A DNA stretch of 64,000 nt, from NCBI GenBank assembly GCA_902774035.1, contig CACYHA010000007.1, forward strand, positions 1 through 64,000, written 5' to 3'. The notes under the pieces are model-generated. The model had not been told where the DNA came from, did no database searches, and saw only the letters and a program-made list of their open reading frames with translations. This document shows, piece after piece, positions 61,439 to 64,000 of the stretch (the stretch's first letter is position 1; every line of letters begins with the position of its first letter). This DNA is from Oscillospiraceae bacterium. Its GTDB lineage: Bacteria; Bacillota; Clostridia; Oscillospirales; Acutalibacteraceae. A program made the position numbers and the translations under genes.

Positions 61439-62509
61439 TTATCTGAGATTCATGAGGGCGATCGCCATGGCTGCTTCCATGCACGGCACAGCGCGCGGCA
61501 CGATACAGGGGTCGTGCCTGCCGCCGACGGCAATCGTTTCTTCGCGCATGGTTTGCAGGTTGACGGTGGTCTGGGGCTTCGCGATGGACGGCGTCGGCTT
61601 GATCGCCGCGCGGAACACCAGGGGCATTCCGCTGGTGATGCCGCCGAGCGCGCCGCCGTGATGGTTGGAAGCGGTGACGATCCTGCCGTCCCTGACGGTG
61701 AACGGATCGTTGTTTTCGCTGCCGTAAAGGTCCGCGCCGACAAAGCCGCTGCCGAACTCGATGCCTTTCACGGCCGGGATCCCGAACACGAGGTGAGAGA
61801 TCATGTTTTCCACGCCGTCAAAGATCGGCTCGCCCCATCCGGCAGGTACGCCGACGGCAGCGCATTCGATCACGCCGCCCACGGAATCGCCTGCGGCTTT
61901 CGCGTCGGCGATGGCGGCAAGCATCGCTTCACCGGCCCCGTCGTCCAGCACGGGGAAGGCTTTTTCGGCGGCGGCGTTCAGCGTCGCGGCGTCGACGGCG
62001 ACCGGGTCGAAGGCCGTGTCGTCGATCTTCGCCAGCCTTGCGATGTGGGCGCCGATTGTGATGCCCTGCGCCGCAAGAAGCTGCTTTGCCACCGCGCCGG
62101 CAAAGCACAGCGGTGCAGTCATCCGCCCGGAAAAGTTTCCGCCGCCGCGCAGGTCGGCAGAAGCGCCGTGTTTTGCAACGGCCGTGAAATCCGCGTGGCC
62201 GGGACGCGGGCGGTTTTTCAGCGCGTCATAGTCGCCGGAGTGCGCGTTCGTGTTGGCAATGATGGCGCAAAGCGGTGCGCCGCAGGTCACGCCGTCCACT
62301 GTGCCGGAAAGGATCCGGGGCATGTCGGCCTCTTTGCGCGCGGTCGTGTGTGCGCCCTGTCCGGGGGCACGTCGGCGCAAAAAGGCTTCGACGGTGTCCG
62401 TGTCCAGACGCAGGCCCGCCGGAACGCCTTCGATCACGACGCCGGTGGCTTCGCTGTGGGATTGGCCGAACACGGTGATCTTGAATTTGGAGCCGAAGCT
62501 ACACGACAT
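61439..62509 (-). CDS. aroC: Chorismate synthase
   Basis: 356 aa from the ATG at 62509 (GGAGGTG upstream). Motifs GQSHSEATGVVIEGVPAGL, RRRAPGQG, RPGHADF and SGRMTAPLCFAG are those of the FMN-dependent enzyme; the later MPLVFRAAIKPTPSI is the conserved C-terminal signature. It makes chorismate from EPSP. It overlaps aroA by 11 bases. Confidence 0.97.
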   Translation of the reverse strand: MSCSFGSKFKITVFGQSHSEATGVVIEGVPAGLRLDTDTVEAFLRRRAPGQGAHTTARKEADMPRILSGTVDGVTCGAPLCAIIANTNAHSGDYDALKNRPRPGHADFTAVAKHGASADLRGGGNFSGRMTAPLCFAGAVAKQLLAAQGITIGAHIARLAKIDDTAFDPVAVDAATLNAAAEKAFPVLDDGAGEAMLAAIADAKAAGDSVGGVIECAAVGVPAGWGEPIFDGVENMISHLVFGIPAVKGIEFGSGFVGADLYGSENNDPFTVRDGRIVTASNHHGGALGGITSGMPLVFRAAIKPTPSIAKPQTTVNLQTMREETIAVGGRHDPCIVPRAVPCMEAAMAIALMNLR

Positions 62510-63731
62510 GGCAGACACCTCCGAGAGATTGGATCGTTTCAAAAAAGGTCGGGAAGGATTTTCGGATCGCCTGTGCATCCGTGACGGTGACAGGCTGTTT
62601 GCATGTTTGCGCGAGTACGGCGGCCGCCATGACGATGCGGTGGTCGCCGAAGGAGGCGACCGTTCCGCCGGAAAGCTGCGCCTTCCCTTCGATCACAAGG
62701 CCGTCGTCCGTCGGCTCTGCACAGCCGCCGAGGGCGTTCAGCAGGGCGCAGGTGGTTTCAATGCGGTCGCTTTCCTTGAGCCGCAGTCTGGAAGCCCCGG
62801 TGATGCGCGTCGTGCCGCTTGCGGCTGCTGCAACGGCGGCAAGCACCGGCACAAGGTCGGGAATGTCCGAAGCGTTGATCTCCGTGCCGTGCAGATTGGA
62901 AAGCGCGGCCTGCACAATGCCGTTTTCTATTCTAATATCAGCACCGAAATCACACAAAACATCCAGTACTTTGCGGTCGCCCTGCGCGGAATCAAGGCGC
63001 AATCCGCGCACCGCAGCGCCGAGGCAGAGCAGCGCCGCCGCACCCGACCAGTCGCCCTCCGCAGAAAAAACGCCGTGCTGCGGCACTTTTGGACGGATGG
63101 TATATGTAAAGTTGTTTTCTGCAATTTCAATGCCGAATTTTTGCAGAATATCCAGCGTCAGACGCATATAGCTTTCCGATTCCACTGGCGGCGAGACGCG
63201 GATCACACTTTGCCCTTCGGTGCGCGTCAGCGCAAGCAGCAGCCCGGTGAAAAACTGGGAGCTGACGTTGCCGGGCAGAGTGAACGCGCCTTCTTTCAGC
63301 TTTCCGTTGATGGTGATCGGGAAACCGCCGCTGATTTCGACGCCGTTTTTCCGCAGCGCACCCAGCAGCGGCCCCATCGGGCGCTCCGGCAGTCTGCCGC
63401 GGCCCGTCAATGTCGCCCTCACGCCGAGCGCGGCCGCCACCGGCAGCAGAAAGCGCAGGGTCGAGCCGCTTTCGCCGCAGTCGAGGACGGCGGTCTGCGG
63501 CGCATTTTGAATTGGTTTGACTGTCCAAAGCCCGTCTTGCGCCGTGATCTCTGCGCCGAGCTGACGCAGACAGCGCACCGTCGCTTCGATGTCCTCGCCG
63601 GTCGTGTTGATCCGCAGGGTGCTTTCACCGTCGGCGAGGGCGGCAAGGATCAGCATCCGGTGCGCCGCGGATTTCGAGGCGGGCGCCGGGACAGAACCCT
63701 GCGGCGTAAAGGGAAAAAAGGTCACATTCAT
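62499..63731 (-). CDS. aroA: EPSP synthase (3-phosphoshikimate 1-carboxyvinyltransferase)
   Basis: 410 aa from the ATG at 63731. SKSAAHRMLILAALADGES and the DCGESGSTLRFLLPVAAALG segment mark the family, with RLKESDRIE near the C-terminal domain. It joins PEP to shikimate 3-phosphate. The ATG overlaps the aroB stop by four bases (ATGA). Length is slightly short of the usual 425-440 but no domain is missing. Confidence 0.96.
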   Translation of the reverse strand: MNVTFFPFTPQGSVPAPASKSAAHRMLILAALADGESTLRINTTGEDIEATVRCLRQLGAEITAQDGLWTVKPIQNAPQTAVLDCGESGSTLRFLLPVAAALGVRATLTGRGRLPERPMGPLLGALRKNGVEISGGFPITINGKLKEGAFTLPGNVSSQFFTGLLLALTRTEGQSVIRVSPPVESESYMRLTLDILQKFGIEIAENNFTYTIRPKVPQHGVFSAEGDWSGAAALLCLGAAVRGLRLDSAQGDRKVLDVLCDFGADIRIENGIVQAALSNLHGTEINASDIPDLVPVLAAVAAAASGTTRITGASRLRLKESDRIETTCALLNALGGCAEPTDDGLVIEGKAQLSGGTVASFGDHRIVMAAAVLAQTCKQPVTVTDAQAIRKSFPTFFETIQSLGGVCHVV

Positions 63732-64000
63732 GCGCCCAGCAGCTCCTTCCAGCGTTCGAGCGCCATTGTTTTGAGGCGGCACTGTCCGATCTCCGACGGC
63801 AGCACCAGCGTAATGGCGTTGCCGCTGCGCTTTTTGTCGCCGACCGAGGCGGCAAAGAGCGACGGCAGCGGGAACGGAGAAACGGCGGAAAGTCCGTTGT
63901 GTTCCACAGCCGCCTTGACCGCCGGGAAGGTCAGCACGTCGCTGAATCCGTGGGCGTCCGCGATCGCGCAGATGGCGACCATGCCCATGGCGACCGCCGC
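63728..64000 (-). CDS. aroB: 3-dehydroquinate synthase, C-terminal part (5' end beyond window)
   Basis: The window edge cuts the gene. The visible part begins AAVAMGMVAIC, matching the conserved HGEAVAIGM helix of AroB, and continues to the end with LPSLFAASVGDKKRSGNAIT, where the Lys-containing KKR loop is typical. It forms dehydroquinate from DAHP in the first ring-forming step. It is the first gene seen in the operon on this strand. Confidence 0.88.
   Translation of the reverse strand, partial: AAVAMGMVAICAIADAHGFSDVLTFPAVKAAVEHNGLSAVSPFPLPSLFAASVGDKKRSGNAITLVLPSEIGQCRLKTMALERWKELLGA

Overview
The window looks like a chromosome segment of a spore-forming, fairly GC-rich member of the Clostridia, most likely Oscillospirales/Ruminococcaceae-like and possibly uncultured. 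The grounds are the sporulation genes spoIIE, yqfC, yqfD and a ylbJ-like gene, the DUF1292 and DUF1540 proteins, a T-box leader, a Clostridia-type V-ATPase operon, and Firmicutes-style promoters and AGGAGG ribosome sites. Nothing in the sequence fixes the species.

Layout. 1-5242 is the right end of an integrative conjugative element: relaxase C-terminus, ParB, a 56-aa protein, a large serine recombinase and an AT-rich Mrr-type restriction endonuclease, followed by a broken reading frame and a palindromic MITE. 5.7-13.4 kb holds small metabolic and hypothetical genes: alpha/beta hydrolase, GNAT, an acyltransferase with a zinc-ribbon membrane protein, nnr, a lipoprotein, an orphan MazF, a secreted protein and DUF1540. 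13.4-15.2 kb has a GC-rich cloverleaf repeat, a MITE, a metallo-beta-lactamase-fold protein, a probable 6S RNA and DUF1292. 15.4-25.3 kb is a complete nine-subunit V-type ATPase operon headed by a kinase-fold gene whose catalytic Asp is Asn. 25.3-29 kb holds a lipoprotein, a membrane protein, an S4-domain protein, a second cloverleaf plus MITE, and a secreted hydrolase with Cys at the nucleophile position.

29-36 kb is the most unusual metabolic block. An acyl-AMP ligase is divergent from a T-box-controlled operon of three genes: a LeuA-like protein lacking its metal-binding histidines, a fusion of a TIM-barrel isomerase with an acyl-CoA ligase, and an amidohydrolase. 36-46 kb holds spoIIE, a large secreted papain-like peptidase, tRNA-Ala, a flavin protein, and the ylbJ-like/yqfC/yqfD sporulation group, ending in a third cloverleaf. 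46-52 kb is a redox and lipid-like block: old-yellow-enzyme-type reductase, SDR, tocopherol-cyclase-like protein, a divergent Cys-type hydrolase and a membrane protein. 52-58.6 kb has a secreted leucine-rich-repeat protein, the lower-glycolysis genes pgk, tpiA and gpmI, and a secreted Ig-like protein. 58.6-64 kb is a shikimate/phenylalanine operon on the minus strand: aroB-aroA-aroC-pheA-aroE/K-aroQ.

Three features seem new enough to follow up. One is a repeat family that folds as a four-way junction with perfect helices of differing sequence (13.5, 27.0 and 45.8 kb), twice sitting directly beside a palindromic MITE. The second is the T-box LeuA-like/TIM-ligase/amidohydrolase operon. The third is a short amphipathic aromatic C-terminal tail shared by five secreted proteins. 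All functions are inferred from sequence reading alone; no database search was run.
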